Of a stretch of 12,065 nt of DNA, positions 1 to 6,822 are shown piece by piece. This stretch comes from an uncultured Flavihumibacter sp. Its GTDB lineage: Bacteria > Bacteroidota > Bacteroidia > Chitinophagales > Chitinophagaceae. The notes under the pieces are model-generated. The model was not told the origin of the DNA, searched no databases, and saw only the letters and a program-made list of their open reading frames with translations. A program made the translations under genes and the position numbers. Each line of letters starts with the position of its first letter. Position 1 is the stretch's first letter. Location: positions 1-12,065 of the forward strand of contig CAMLPA010000057.1 in NCBI GenBank assembly GCA_946481605.1. The letters are read 5' to 3'.

Positions 1-983
1 CGGTAATCGTCTGTATTGTTTTCATAATAACTCAGGTGTGCGGCAGAAGTAAGGGAGAACACCTGCGTTCCCTCCTGGGAAAGAAAGTTGATCGAATACT
101 GCGAAAGGTTGTTCACCTGTAAAGCGAAGAGGTGCTCGGTTGCACCGCAGAGGTCTTCACCGCTGATAAGATCAGCCTGCGGCGTGAAGGAGAATTTTCC
201 GGAGTTCACCACAGCAGTTGCGCTGGCACGCGCCTTTTCGTAGTCGCCCATATACAGGTATAGCCTGGCGAGCAATCCTTCCACCGCGTAGTAATTCAGG
301 TGCAACTGCCTGTTCATGAGGTAGCCGTTGTCTTCAAACTCTGTAACCTGGCGGCCGGTGTAAATTGGGTCTACTTTCAGCAATTCTTTCGCGGCGAGCA
401 GGTCGTCGAGAATTTTCTTCGCCACTTCCTGCACGGTAGATTGCTGTGTTTGCTGCGCGGTGTACCTCGTAACATAAGGAATAGCCGGTTGTGAAGGATT
501 CACCGTGTACGCGGTGCCGAAGCAACGCAGCAGATCGAAGTGCATAAAGGCGCGCAGCGCCAGCGCTTCTCCTTTAATGATGCGGTAATTGTCTCCGGTG
601 AATACTTTGTATTCTTCAATATTTTCAAGAATATTGTTCGCGTTGCTCACCGCTTCATACATATTGCTCCACACGTTATCGATCCTGGTTTGCGAGAGGG
701 CTGCGGTATAATTGTAATTACCGTCATCATCATACGCAGTAGGTTTTCCGGCCCATTCCTGCGACAACACGCCCATCATGCCGTACGTAAGTTCCTTTCC
801 ATACAGCGCCTGGTTGGTGAGTATGGTATATGTTCCGGCGAGCGCTTCTTTGAAACCCGCTTCAGACCGAAACAATTCAGATTCCTTGATCTGTGAATTC
901 GGCAACACATCGAGCCACTTCTTGCAGGAGGATGCACCCAGCACAAGCGCGGCCAAAAGAAATATTAAACTGATCTTTTTCAT
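1..983 (-). CDS. SusD/RagB-family outer-membrane lipoprotein, 3' end cut off by the window edge
   Basis: An open minus-strand frame starts at an ATG (981-983) and runs without a stop to the window edge, giving 327 codons. The N-terminus is a lipoprotein signal peptide: two Lys, a hydrophobic run, then GASSC with the acylated Cys at residue 20, followed by KKWLDVLP, the usual start of mature SusD-like proteins. Further family hallmarks are VWSNMYEAVSNANNILENIE (104-123), GEALALRAFMHFDLLRCFG (138-156) and the TPR-like helix around YYAVEGLLARLYLYMGDYEKA (about 231-251). SusD proteins usually have about 450-600 residues, so the C-terminal third or so is missing. In the family this protein sits on the cell surface and forms a lid over its SusC barrel, binding glycans or other oligomers. 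Only 9 nt separate it from the susC stop, so the two are co-transcribed. The ligand cannot be deduced. Confidence 0.93.
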   Translation of the reverse strand, partial: MKKISLIFLLAALVLGASSCKKWLDVLPNSQIKESELFRSEAGFKEALAGTYTILTNQALYGKELTYGMMGVLSQEWAGKPTAYDDDGNYNYTAALSQTRIDNVWSNMYEAVSNANNILENIEEYKVFTGDNYRIIKGEALALRAFMHFDLLRCFGTAYTVNPSQPAIPYVTRYTAQQTQQSTVQEVAKKILDDLLAAKELLKVDPIYTGRQVTEFEDNGYLMNRQLHLNYYAVEGLLARLYLYMGDYEKARASATAVVNSGKFSFTPQADLISGEDLCGATEHLFALQVNNLSQYSINFLSQEGTQVFSLTSAAHLSYYENNTDDY

Positions 984-992
984 CTGCTGTAA

Positions 993-3900
993 TTAAAAAG
1001 TGGTTTGAATGGAGAAGGAAAAAGTACGGGCAAACGGATAATCGGTTCCGCGCTCTGTTCTTACATTGGAAGCGACGAATACTTCCGACATGTAAAACCC
1101 AAGTTTAAGGTTTTGCATGCCATACTTTTTAATGTTCCGCCATTTAAAATCATAGTACGCATTGAGGGAGGAAAAGGTAAGGTCCGACTTTGTTTCGTAG
1201 AACCGGGTGGTGGGACGCGTTACCGTTGGTGTGCTGGATATTCTTTTGAAATAAGTAACATCACCCGGAACCTGCCAGGTATTGTTCAGCACGCGGCTGT
1301 CCACATTGTTGGCGATGTTCACATTCTCCACCCTGTTCACCAGTGTACTGTTGTAGAAACCGGCATCCAGGGTATAACGCATTGAAGCGGACAGTCCCCA
1401 GCCTTTGTACTCCATGCTCATGCCAAAGTTGCCACGCAGTTTGGGATCGGTAACACCTGCCACTACCTGGTCGTCGGCATTCCATACATAAGTTGTTTTG
1501 CCATCTTTGGAAAGGAACATTTCCGAACCGGTGGCTGGGTCAATTCCGAGTGAAGGCACAGCCCAGATGGAACTGATGGATTGTCCTTCCTCGTAACGGG
1601 TTTTGGGTGCGTTCAGGTTCGTGGTACTTTGGTCCTGTTCTTTGTTCTGCGCACGGAGCGCGTCGGATATCTTTGTGATCTTATTGCTGTTCCTTGCGAA
1701 AGAAGCATTCAGCGTTATAAAGGATTGCTTCTTCGTGTTGGAATACGCCATATAACTCACCGTTCCTTCAAAGCCTTTCGTTTGGAGAGAACCGAGGTTC
1801 TCTTTAAACGAACTGAATCCGGTAGAAGTAGGCAGGGTAAAATCGATGAGCAGGCTGTTCGTATTGCTGAGGAAATAATCGAACCGAAGGTTAAGTTTGT
1901 TGAATAATTTCATATCCACGCCCGCATTGTAATCCATTGTTTCCTGCCATTTGAGGTTATCGTTCGCCAGCGCGTAGAGGTATGCACCGGGAATATTATC
2001 GTAGGTGCTGCTGGTGAAGAAATTGTAAGTAGCCATGGCCTGGTATGGACTGAAGTTCTGGCTCCCGGTTGAGCCTACAGAACCCCGGACCTTGAGCGTA
2101 TTGATGTGCTTCTTTCGGACGAAAAATTCCTCGTTGTGTATATTCCAGCCCAAGCCCACGGACCAGAAATCGCCCCAGCGGCTGTTTGCCCCGAATACAG
2201 AAGAAGCGTTCCGGCGCATACTGAAATCGGCAAGATAGCGGTCATCATAAGAATAGTTCCCAAAGCTGATGATCCCCACTTCACGTTTGTTGGATTCAGT
2301 TCCGAAGGGCACGCCGTTCTCTTCATATTGCCGCGCGAAAGTGATAAAATCAACGCGGTTGTTGAGGAAGCCCCAGGCCGTCATGCCATGACTTTCATTT
2401 TTAAACGCTGCCATATTAAAACCACCGTTCACGAAGAACACGTGTTTGCCGATGTTCTTTGTCCAGTTGGCATACAGGTCGGAACTCAGTGAGGTGCTTT
2501 CCCCATCGCTCATGCGGTAGGAACCACGGTTGTAAAACGATTCGCCGGTCCACAGCGCAAAGCTGGTATGATCTCCAGGAAGGAATACTTCTGAAGCGTT
2601 CCCATTGTAGGTGAATCCTACCCTGGCAGTGATCCGCAGGTTATGGAGCGCCTGGTATTCCGCATAGAAATTCTCCGTAATCTCATTGTATTTAGAGAAA
2701 TTCTTCGTTTCCAGTTGCGCGTTGTACAACGGATTGAAATAATAGATTGGCGTTGCGGAAGCCGAAGACTGGAATGAACCAAGCAGTTTCTGTGTGTTAC
2801 CATAAGCATCCACAGGCCTGAAATATGAATTCAGCGCGGTGTATTCAGAGAAATTCCCGTAAGGCGAATTGTTCGATTTATTGAAAGTAACATTGAGGAT
2901 ATTTCTGAAATTCACTTTTCCGTTCCTGTAAGAAAGGTTGATGGTTCCCCCCATGTTTTCCCGGTTCGATTCCTTCATCACACCCACCACATTGTTGTAG
3001 GTAAGATCAATGCCGTAGCGCATCGAAGAAGTTCCGCCTTCCAGAAAAAGTGTATGCTTGTTACCAAGTCCCACACGCAAAGGTTTCGACATCCAATAGG
3101 TGTTCACGCCCTCTTCCACATTTTTCAGGATACCATTGTATTGCTCGTTGAGGAACTGTTGCACGAAGGGTTGTGTGGAAGTGTAACGACCAGCATTTTT
3201 CTCCACCTGCAATTTCTCGCGCGCATTGGTAAGCCGGTACGAATTGAGATCGGGCACCTCCACGTTAAAGTTACCATTGTAAGAAACGCGCATCTCCCCT
3301 TCTTTGGGGCGGAGCGTTTCAATGACCACCACGCCGTTGGCGGCTTTGGCGCCGTAAATAGCTTTGGCAGCGGCATCCTTCAGTAAAGTGATGGAGGCGA
3401 CACGGTTCATATCGAGGTCGTAGATTTTCTGGAGACTGGCCTCGAATCCATCGAGGATAAACAGGGGTTCGTTGGGATTCCCTGCGTATTCCCCACGCAC
3501 ATCGTCGAGACCAGATTTTCCACGCAACTGAATATCGGGCAGCGCATTAGGATTGGAGCCCAGGCTCAGGTTCTCTGTGATCACAAAAGAAGGGTCCAGG
3601 TTCTGCAAACTTTGCAACACGTTGCGGTTACCCACGCGTTTAAGGTCTTCGGAAGAATAGCTCACGGCAGCGCCGGTAAAGCTGCTCTTCGACCGGTTGG
3701 CGTAGCCCGTTACCACCACCTCTTCAATTTCTTCTTCTTTCTTCTCCAGCACTACCACCAACGGCAGCTTCATATCAGGCTTCAGCTCAACTTCTTTTGT
3801 TTTGAACCCTGTATGACTGAATAACAATACACCTTCCAGCTTGTCGGGAGAAAAAACGAAATCGCCCTGGTTGTTGGAAGCCGTACCAATCTTTTTATTG

Positions 3901-4091
3901 CCTTTCAACAAAACAGACACATTGGCCAACGAGCGTCTTTCATCATCAAACACTTTACCGATGATTTTTGGGACCACCTTCATGGTGGTGGCCGGCACCT
4001 GGGCATGAGTTGCAACAGGTCCGAGCATAGCGGCCAGGAACAGCGCCACATACAACTTCAGCACTATTCCATGGCGGAACGGATGGTTCAT
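993..4091 (-). CDS. SusC/RagA-type TonB-dependent outer-membrane transporter without an STN domain
   Basis: The protein has 1032 residues from the ATG at 4091, a normal length for SusC. A GTG five codons upstream (4106) is in frame, but the ATG gives the more compact signal peptide (1-31, ending ATHAQ). A carboxypeptidase-regulatory-like domain follows (about 42-118: IIGKVFDDERRSLANVSVLL, with NNQGDFVF). Next come a TonB-box-like stretch EEVVVTGY (about 123-130), a plug (about 133-260) with LFILDGF, and the SusC signature KDAAAKAIYGAKAANGVVVI (about 238-257). The rest is beta-barrel sequence ending in an aromatic residue (FSFSIQTTF). In the family it imports SusD-captured oligomers with TonB-ExbBD energy. 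Sigma-controlled SusC proteins often carry an STN signalling domain before the carboxypeptidase-like domain, but here only about 11 residues separate the signal peptide from that domain. It lies between the anti-sigma gene and susD. Confidence 0.95.
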   Translation of the reverse strand: MNHPFRHGIVLKLYVALFLAAMLGPVATHAQVPATTMKVVPKIIGKVFDDERRSLANVSVLLKGNKKIGTASNNQGDFVFSPDKLEGVLLFSHTGFKTKEVELKPDMKLPLVVVLEKKEEEIEEVVVTGYANRSKSSFTGAAVSYSSEDLKRVGNRNVLQSLQNLDPSFVITENLSLGSNPNALPDIQLRGKSGLDDVRGEYAGNPNEPLFILDGFEASLQKIYDLDMNRVASITLLKDAAAKAIYGAKAANGVVVIETLRPKEGEMRVSYNGNFNVEVPDLNSYRLTNAREKLQVEKNAGRYTSTQPFVQQFLNEQYNGILKNVEEGVNTYWMSKPLRVGLGNKHTLFLEGGTSSMRYGIDLTYNNVVGVMKESNRENMGGTINLSYRNGKVNFRNILNVTFNKSNNSPYGNFSEYTALNSYFRPVDAYGNTQKLLGSFQSSASATPIYYFNPLYNAQLETKNFSKYNEITENFYAEYQALHNLRITARVGFTYNGNASEVFLPGDHTSFALWTGESFYNRGSYRMSDGESTSLSSDLYANWTKNIGKHVFFVNGGFNMAAFKNESHGMTAWGFLNNRVDFITFARQYEENGVPFGTESNKREVGIISFGNYSYDDRYLADFSMRRNASSVFGANSRWGDFWSVGLGWNIHNEEFFVRKKHINTLKVRGSVGSTGSQNFSPYQAMATYNFFTSSTYDNIPGAYLYALANDNLKWQETMDYNAGVDMKLFNKLNLRFDYFLSNTNSLLIDFTLPTSTGFSSFKENLGSLQTKGFEGTVSYMAYSNTKKQSFITLNASFARNSNKITKISDALRAQNKEQDQSTTNLNAPKTRYEEGQSISSIWAVPSLGIDPATGSEMFLSKDGKTTYVWNADDQVVAGVTDPKLRGNFGMSMEYKGWGLSASMRYTLDAGFYNSTLVNRVENVNIANNVDSRVLNNTWQVPGDVTYFKRISSTPTVTRPTTRFYETKSDLTFSSLNAYYDFKWRNIKKYGMQNLKLGFYMSEVFVASNVRTERGTDYPFARTFSFSIQTTF

Positions 4092-4152
4092 AGCAGAATG
4101 ATTCACAGTTTAGAAATGGTTTACAAAATGAATGGTTACGCTGTGCGCAAAG

Positions 4153-4180
4153 CCTTCAGGCAATACGTTCAAACTGAAGG
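4153..4180. repeat. Inverted repeat upstream of susC (7-bp arms)
   Basis: CCTTCAG at 4153-4159 is matched by CTGAAGG at 4174-4180, with a 14-nt loop. The smaller hairpin GCGCT-CCGC-AGCGC follows at 4185-4198. Both lie 60-110 nt upstream of the susC ATG and would fold in its mRNA leader if transcription starts further upstream. No T-run follows on the minus strand, so this is not a standard terminator. Confidence 0.45.
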
Positions 4181-4322
4181 TTCAGCGCTCCGCAGCGCAA
4201 CACATTCCATTTTAAGAAAAGGGGAAAAACAAGGGAAACGCGTACCAGGCGCTGGTGTGCACATAAGCTGTTGGTTTTGGTTGTTGTTATAAAAATGCTT
4301 TGGTTGTAATTACTATGTTGCG

Positions 4323-4348
4323 CAGCAATACAGTGGCACCTATTGCTG
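4323..4348. repeat. Perfect 8-bp inverted repeat upstream of susC
   Basis: CAGCAATA (4323-4330) and TATTGCTG (4341-4348) are exact reverse complements around a 10-nt spacer. It sits about 230-260 nt upstream of the susC start. It could be a dimeric regulator's operator or an RNA hairpin. There is no U-tract after it in the direction of the minus-strand genes, so termination after the anti-sigma gene is unlikely to be its role. Confidence 0.55.
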
Positions 4349-4382
4349 ACATATCTTTCGTTATAGGCATGCCAATCTCCTT

Positions 4383-4400
4383 ACGGTATATACCTACCGT
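4383..4400. repeat. Nested palindromes just downstream of the anti-sigma gene
   Basis: ACGGTA (4383-4388) pairs with TACCGT (4395-4400) over a 6-nt spacer. Overlapping it is a perfect 10-bp palindrome, GGTATATACC (4385-4394). The tract lies 39-56 nt past the anti-sigma stop and about 300 nt upstream of susC. A binding site for a dimeric regulator is plausible; no T-run supports a terminator. Confidence 0.45.
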
Positions 4401-4438
4401 TCATACAGGCAAAACAAAGTATTTGATTAAACTGCGCT

Positions 4439-5314
4439 CTAGTTGAAACAAACTTTCACCACATTGTCCACCATCGTGTAGGAGAACATCATTTGTTTCG
4501 ACATATCATTCATCAGCTCAGGAAAGGTTACATTGGAAAACTGTGCCGTGTACGCCGGCTTCTTCACCTCTTTTACCTCATTGGAAGCGCAGAGTTCCAG
4601 TACAATACCATATTTATCGCGGAACACGGCCGCTATATCATTAAACGAAGCATTGTTAAAATCGACCCGCAGCGCCATCTGGTGCAGTACGGCCATCCGT
4701 TCCGTTTCACCCAGTTTACTCAGCGCCACATCATTAATCATGAACTTGTTCATCCTGGTAGACTTCACCGAATGTTTCGCCATAGCAGCAGAATCATTGT
4801 TTTGAAATCCGATAGTGGTGACCATTGCTTTGACCGCTGAAGATTGCTTTGAAGCAGTTACTTTCGTGCGCTTTTCTACGAACGCCTCTTCTTTCTTCAC
4901 TTCAATCTCCTTCACCACATCCGCCTTCATCAGCAATTCCGCTGTATCCGAAACCGGTGGCGCAATTTTTTCCTGCGTTACACTAGCCAATGGATTGCTT
5001 TGCTCCATTGTGTTTTCGCCAGACCTCAAATACACGGCTGTCGCCACAATCAGACCAATCACCGCTGCGGCCGCCGCAACCCGTGGAAGGAACCTGCGCA
5101 AGGTATTGCGTTGCTTTACGTCCTGCTGTACCGGTTCATCCTGCGCCTGCACATGCTCGTCCCAATACGTCTCGAGAAACTGATCGAATGCCGCTTTGTT
5201 CATTGGATCGAGCAACCAAAGCTCCACCGCTGCCGCTTCTTCTCCGGAACAGGTTTTTTCGAAATAACTTCTTAAGACTTCTTTTTTCACGTTGCTGAAC
5301 GGGTGCTTGGTCAA
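4439..5314 (-). CDS. Short FecR-like anti-sigma factor (single-pass inner-membrane protein)
   Basis: The protein has 291 residues from a TTG at 5314. A GTG at 5290 (giving MKKEVLRSYFEK) is the alternative, and there is no in-frame ATG before residue 38. Residues 1-60 form the cytoplasmic anti-sigma part with the FecR-like pattern LRSYFEKTCSGEEAAAVELWL. One membrane helix follows (about 79-96, VAAAAAVIGLIVATAVYL). Residues 97-214 are a Lys/Glu/Ser-rich periplasmic linker. Residues 215-291 form an STN-like, DUF4974-type domain (RVDFNNASFNDIAAVF, YGIVLEL, TFPELMNDMSKQMMFSYT, DNVVKVCF). FecR relatives hold their ECF sigma factor at the membrane until a receptor signals. The usual central FecR domain, with its LPDGS-type motif, is not visible, and the protein is shorter than the usual 320-400 residues. 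It shares the sigma gene's reading frame, 72 nt after that stop. Confidence 0.85.
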   Translation of the reverse strand: MTKHPFSNVKKEVLRSYFEKTCSGEEAAAVELWLLDPMNKAAFDQFLETYWDEHVQAQDEPVQQDVKQRNTLRRFLPRVAAAAAVIGLIVATAVYLRSGENTMEQSNPLASVTQEKIAPPVSDTAELLMKADVVKEIEVKKEEAFVEKRTKVTASKQSSAVKAMVTTIGFQNNDSAAMAKHSVKSTRMNKFMINDVALSKLGETERMAVLHQMALRVDFNNASFNDIAAVFRDKYGIVLELCASNEVKEVKKPAYTAQFSNVTFPELMNDMSKQMMFSYTMVDNVVKVCFN

Positions 5315-5336
5315 AAATCTATATACTATACAATCT

Positions 5337-5376
5337 GGTGCGCGCGTGCACCTAAGGGAGGGAAAAAATATTTTCC
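5337..5376. repeat. Two small inverted repeats between the sigma and anti-sigma genes
   Basis: GGTGC (5337-5341) pairs with GCACC (5348-5352) around a 6-nt GC-rich loop. GGAAAA (5361-5366) pairs with TTTTCC (5371-5376) around AATA. Both lie in the 72-nt gap after the sigma stop. They could attenuate or process the message so that sigma and anti-sigma levels differ. Neither has the stem-plus-T-run form of a strong terminator. Confidence 0.35.
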
Positions 5377-5386
5377 GGGGCTGGAG

Positions 5387-5926
5387 TTAACCTGAAAGTC
5401 CCAACTTTTTAAGGAGGCCTTTCACCTGTTTGGTAGACTGATTAATGTGGTTCTCCACCGTGCTTTTGCTTACATTAAGTTTTTCCGCGATCTCCTGATT
5501 GGAGTAGCCTTCTATCCGCGAAAGCGCAAAAACCGCCCTTCTTTTTTCCGGCAGTTGGTTCAAAATAGTAAGTAGAACATTGTAAAGCTCGTTGGTATCA
5601 GGTTCCAGCAACCGCTCTTCAGCGGGAGGCAGTGCATCCTGGTATTTCCTGGCCACGATACGTTTTTTCACCATATTCTGAATATCATTCTTCGCGATGG
5701 TGATGAGGTAAGATTGAAGCGATAACCCTTCATTCAGCGTAGCGCGGTGCTCCCATAATTTGATGAAAGTCTGTTGAATCACATCCCTGATATCTTCCCT
5801 TTCCCCATTCAGTTTCACCAGGAAAGAATACAATACCGCACTGTACGCGTTGTACAAATCAACAAAAGCCTTTTCATCCCCTTCTTTTAACCGGGCAACC
5901 AGTTCCCGCTCATTGGTTAATCGCAT
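5387..5926 (-). CDS. ECF-type RNA polymerase sigma factor
   Basis: The protein has 179 residues from the ATG at 5926. The frame stays open to a GTG at 5977, but that extension (hydrophobic, then WAHPKF) matches no sigma region, and a promoter-like sequence lies inside it. Region 2 spans about 8-85, starting ELVARLKEGDEKAFVDLY and including EDIRDVIQQTFIKLWEH (44-60). Region 4 spans about 122-175: NQLPEKRRAVFALSRIEGYS, then the helix-turn-helix NQEIAEKLNVSKSTVENHIN (143-162). Regions 1 and 3 are absent, as in ECF factors. It directs RNA polymerase to a small regulon, usually the linked transporter genes, and is held inactive by the anti-sigma protein encoded next. Together with that gene and susCD it forms a standard Bacteroidota regulatory set. 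Its own target promoter cannot be identified with certainty. Confidence 0.93.
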   Translation of the reverse strand: MRLTNERELVARLKEGDEKAFVDLYNAYSAVLYSFLVKLNGEREDIRDVIQQTFIKLWEHRATLNEGLSLQSYLITIAKNDIQNMVKKRIVARKYQDALPPAEERLLEPDTNELYNVLLTILNQLPEKRRAVFALSRIEGYSNQEIAEKLNVSKSTVENHINQSTKQVKGLLKKLGLSG

Positions 5927-5931
5927 AGTCA

Positions 5932-5961
5932 CAAACTTAGGGTGAGCCCATAATTTCACAA
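5932..5961 (-). promoter_or_regulatory. Bacteroidota-type promoter for the sigma factor gene
   Basis: On the minus strand, TTG (5961-5959) is followed by exactly 19 nt and then TAAGTTTG (5939-5932). This matches the -33 TTG and -7 TAnnTTTG consensus of the Bacteroidota housekeeping sigma factor. Only five bases (TGACT) separate the -7 box from the ATG at 5926, so the transcript would be leaderless or nearly so. The match is direct; its use in the cell is inferred. Confidence 0.6.
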
Positions 5962-6043
5962 TGTACAAAAATATCACGCTAAAATAATTCAGCCTTACAA
6001 GCGAACGATCTTCAGGCCGCGGCTCCCGGTTAAAAAAATATAC

Positions 6044-6060
6044 TTACATTTGAAATGTAA
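6044..6060. promoter_or_regulatory. Perfect palindrome over a -7-like box (operator 1)
   Basis: TTACATTTGAAATGTAA is a perfect inverted repeat: 8-bp arms around a central G (6052). It contains TACATTTG (6045-6052), an exact fit to the -7 consensus TAnnTTTG reading into the plus-strand operon, although no TTG lies at the right distance upstream. A dimeric regulator bound here would compete with RNA polymerase. The partner palindrome is centred 21 bp downstream. Confidence 0.6.
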
Positions 6061-6062
6061 CC

Positions 6063-6083
6063 GATTTCATTTGAATTGAAATC
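6063..6083. promoter_or_regulatory. Second palindrome, same core (operator 2)
   Basis: Arms GATTTCA (6063-6069) and TGAAATC (6077-6083) flank TTTGAAT. The symmetry centre is G6073, and only one base pair (6070/6076) breaks the 21-bp dyad. It shares CATTTGAA with operator 1 and lies 26 nt before the first plus-strand start codon. It could be a second operator or a hairpin in the 5' leader; the shared core favours a protein site. Confidence 0.55.
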
Positions 6084-6108
6084 AGGGCCGTTAACCAATT
6101 GCCAACCC

Positions 6109-6822
6109 ATGCCAGCCAGAACGATTGCCTTTTCCTGCCTGCTACTTAGCGTTTATGGAACCGCTGCCGCGCAAACTTCGTATGCGGACAGTATCCGGAA
6201 CGCTGCGATCCACCACGCCGCCAAAACCTACCTTGAATACATAGGGAGCCAGGCACCTTTATACAACGGACCAGTGTACCGTGACCAACGCGCTTCCATC
6301 AACAGCGGGAGCCCGTTTTTTAAAAACGAACAACCTGTTGCCGGCAGCATTCATTACAACGGTATCCTGTATGAAAACATCCCCTTGCTGTTTGATGTAT
6401 TGGCAAAAAAATTATTGACCCCGATGCCCGGAAATGCTCAAAAATTGATTGAAATAGATCTGAATAAGGTCCGTTTTTTTTCCATCGAAGGAAGCCGGTT
6501 CGCACGCATCCCGCAAAACAACGATTTTCTGGAAGTGCTGCACGAAGGCGAAAAAAGCAGTGTTTACAGGATGTACAGGAAGGAAGTGAAAGAAGACCTT
6601 TCAGGACAGTTTACGGAAAGAAATATCACAGAAAGCAAAACGGTATATGTGTTGAAAGACGGCCTGCTGCAAAAAATAACCAACAGGAACGCCTTACTGA
6701 AGGTTTACACCGACAAACGAAAGGAACTGGGGAATTTTCTCCAACAGGAAAAGCCTGATATGAAAAAGGACCTCGCCCCCGCAGCGATACTGGCAGCGAA
6801 GTTTTATGACAACCAGCCTTGA
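6109..6822 (+). CDS. Secreted protein of unknown function, first gene of the receptor/DUF4249/MG2 operon
   Basis: The protein has 237 residues from the ATG at 6109. A TTG 33 nt upstream (6076) is in frame but lies inside operator 2, and starting there would place eleven extra residues before a clear signal peptide (1-22, ending GTAAAQ). The mature part looks beta-rich: VAGSIHYNGILYENIPLLFDVLAKKLLT (about 77-104), a VRFFSIEGSRFARI strand pair (121-134), FLEVLHEGEKSSVYRMYRKEV (140-160), then YVLKDGLLQKI (180-190) and a Lys-rich end. I recall short secreted proteins of similar pattern beside TonB receptors in Bacteroidota, but I know of no assigned function. There is no lipobox, so it is probably periplasmic or released. 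Its stop lies 17 nt inside the receptor gene, suggesting translational coupling. Confidence 0.82.
   Translation: MPARTIAFSCLLLSVYGTAAAQTSYADSIRNAAIHHAAKTYLEYIGSQAPLYNGPVYRDQRASINSGSPFFKNEQPVAGSIHYNGILYENIPLLFDVLAKKLLTPMPGNAQKLIEIDLNKVRFFSIEGSRFARIPQNNDFLEVLHEGEKSSVYRMYRKEVKEDLSGQFTERNITESKTVYVLKDGLLQKITNRNALLKVYTDKRKELGNFLQQEKPDMKKDLAPAAILAAKFYDNQP

Larger units (their letters stand above)
4092..4438. promoter_or_regulatory. Non-coding gap between the anti-sigma gene and susC, probably the susC control/leader region
   Basis: About 350 nt with no convincing gene on either strand. Unusually for this compact locus, it contains several inverted repeats, listed separately (4153-4180, 4323-4348, 4383-4400), plus a small GCGCT/AGCGC hairpin (4185-4198) and an 8-bp palindrome GGCATGCC (4366-4373). 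No exact TAnnTTTG box was found on the minus strand; the nearest is ATACTTTG (4417-4410) without a partner at -33. A promoter read by the neighbouring ECF sigma factor is a reasonable guess, since such factors use their own boxes. A long structured 5' leader on the susC mRNA is the other reading. Both are inference. Confidence 0.5.

Noticed and set aside
1005..1385. Plus-strand open frames within the susC region
   Set aside because: They lie antisense to a gene with clear domain structure, have no recognisable motifs, and are typical shadow frames of a long coding sequence.
4092..4106. GTG start of SusC at 4106
   Set aside because: The in-frame ATG at 4091 gives a cleaner signal peptide; the GTG remains possible but is less likely.
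4005..4292. A 95-codon plus-strand frame covering the susC upstream gap
   Set aside because: It starts inside susC on the opposite strand, has an unusual composition and covers the inverted repeats; no protein-like pattern is visible.
4410..4417. ATACTTTG on the minus strand as a susC promoter
   Set aside because: It does not match TAnnTTTG in the first two bases, and no TTG lies about 19 nt upstream.
5361..5376. Terminator between sigma and anti-sigma genes
   Set aside because: The stem is A/T-rich with no separate T-run after it, and the two genes are expected to be co-transcribed.
5927..5977. N-terminal extension of the sigma factor from GTG 5977
   Set aside because: It adds 17 residues with no sigma-region similarity, and the promoter-like boxes lie within it; the ATG at 5926 places region 2 at the normal distance.
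6016..6023. GCCGCGGC palindrome in the divergent region
   Set aside because: An 8-bp GC palindrome with no partner or extension, easily explained by chance.
6076..6108. TTG start for the first plus-strand gene
   Set aside because: It lies inside the second palindrome and adds residues in front of an already complete signal peptide.
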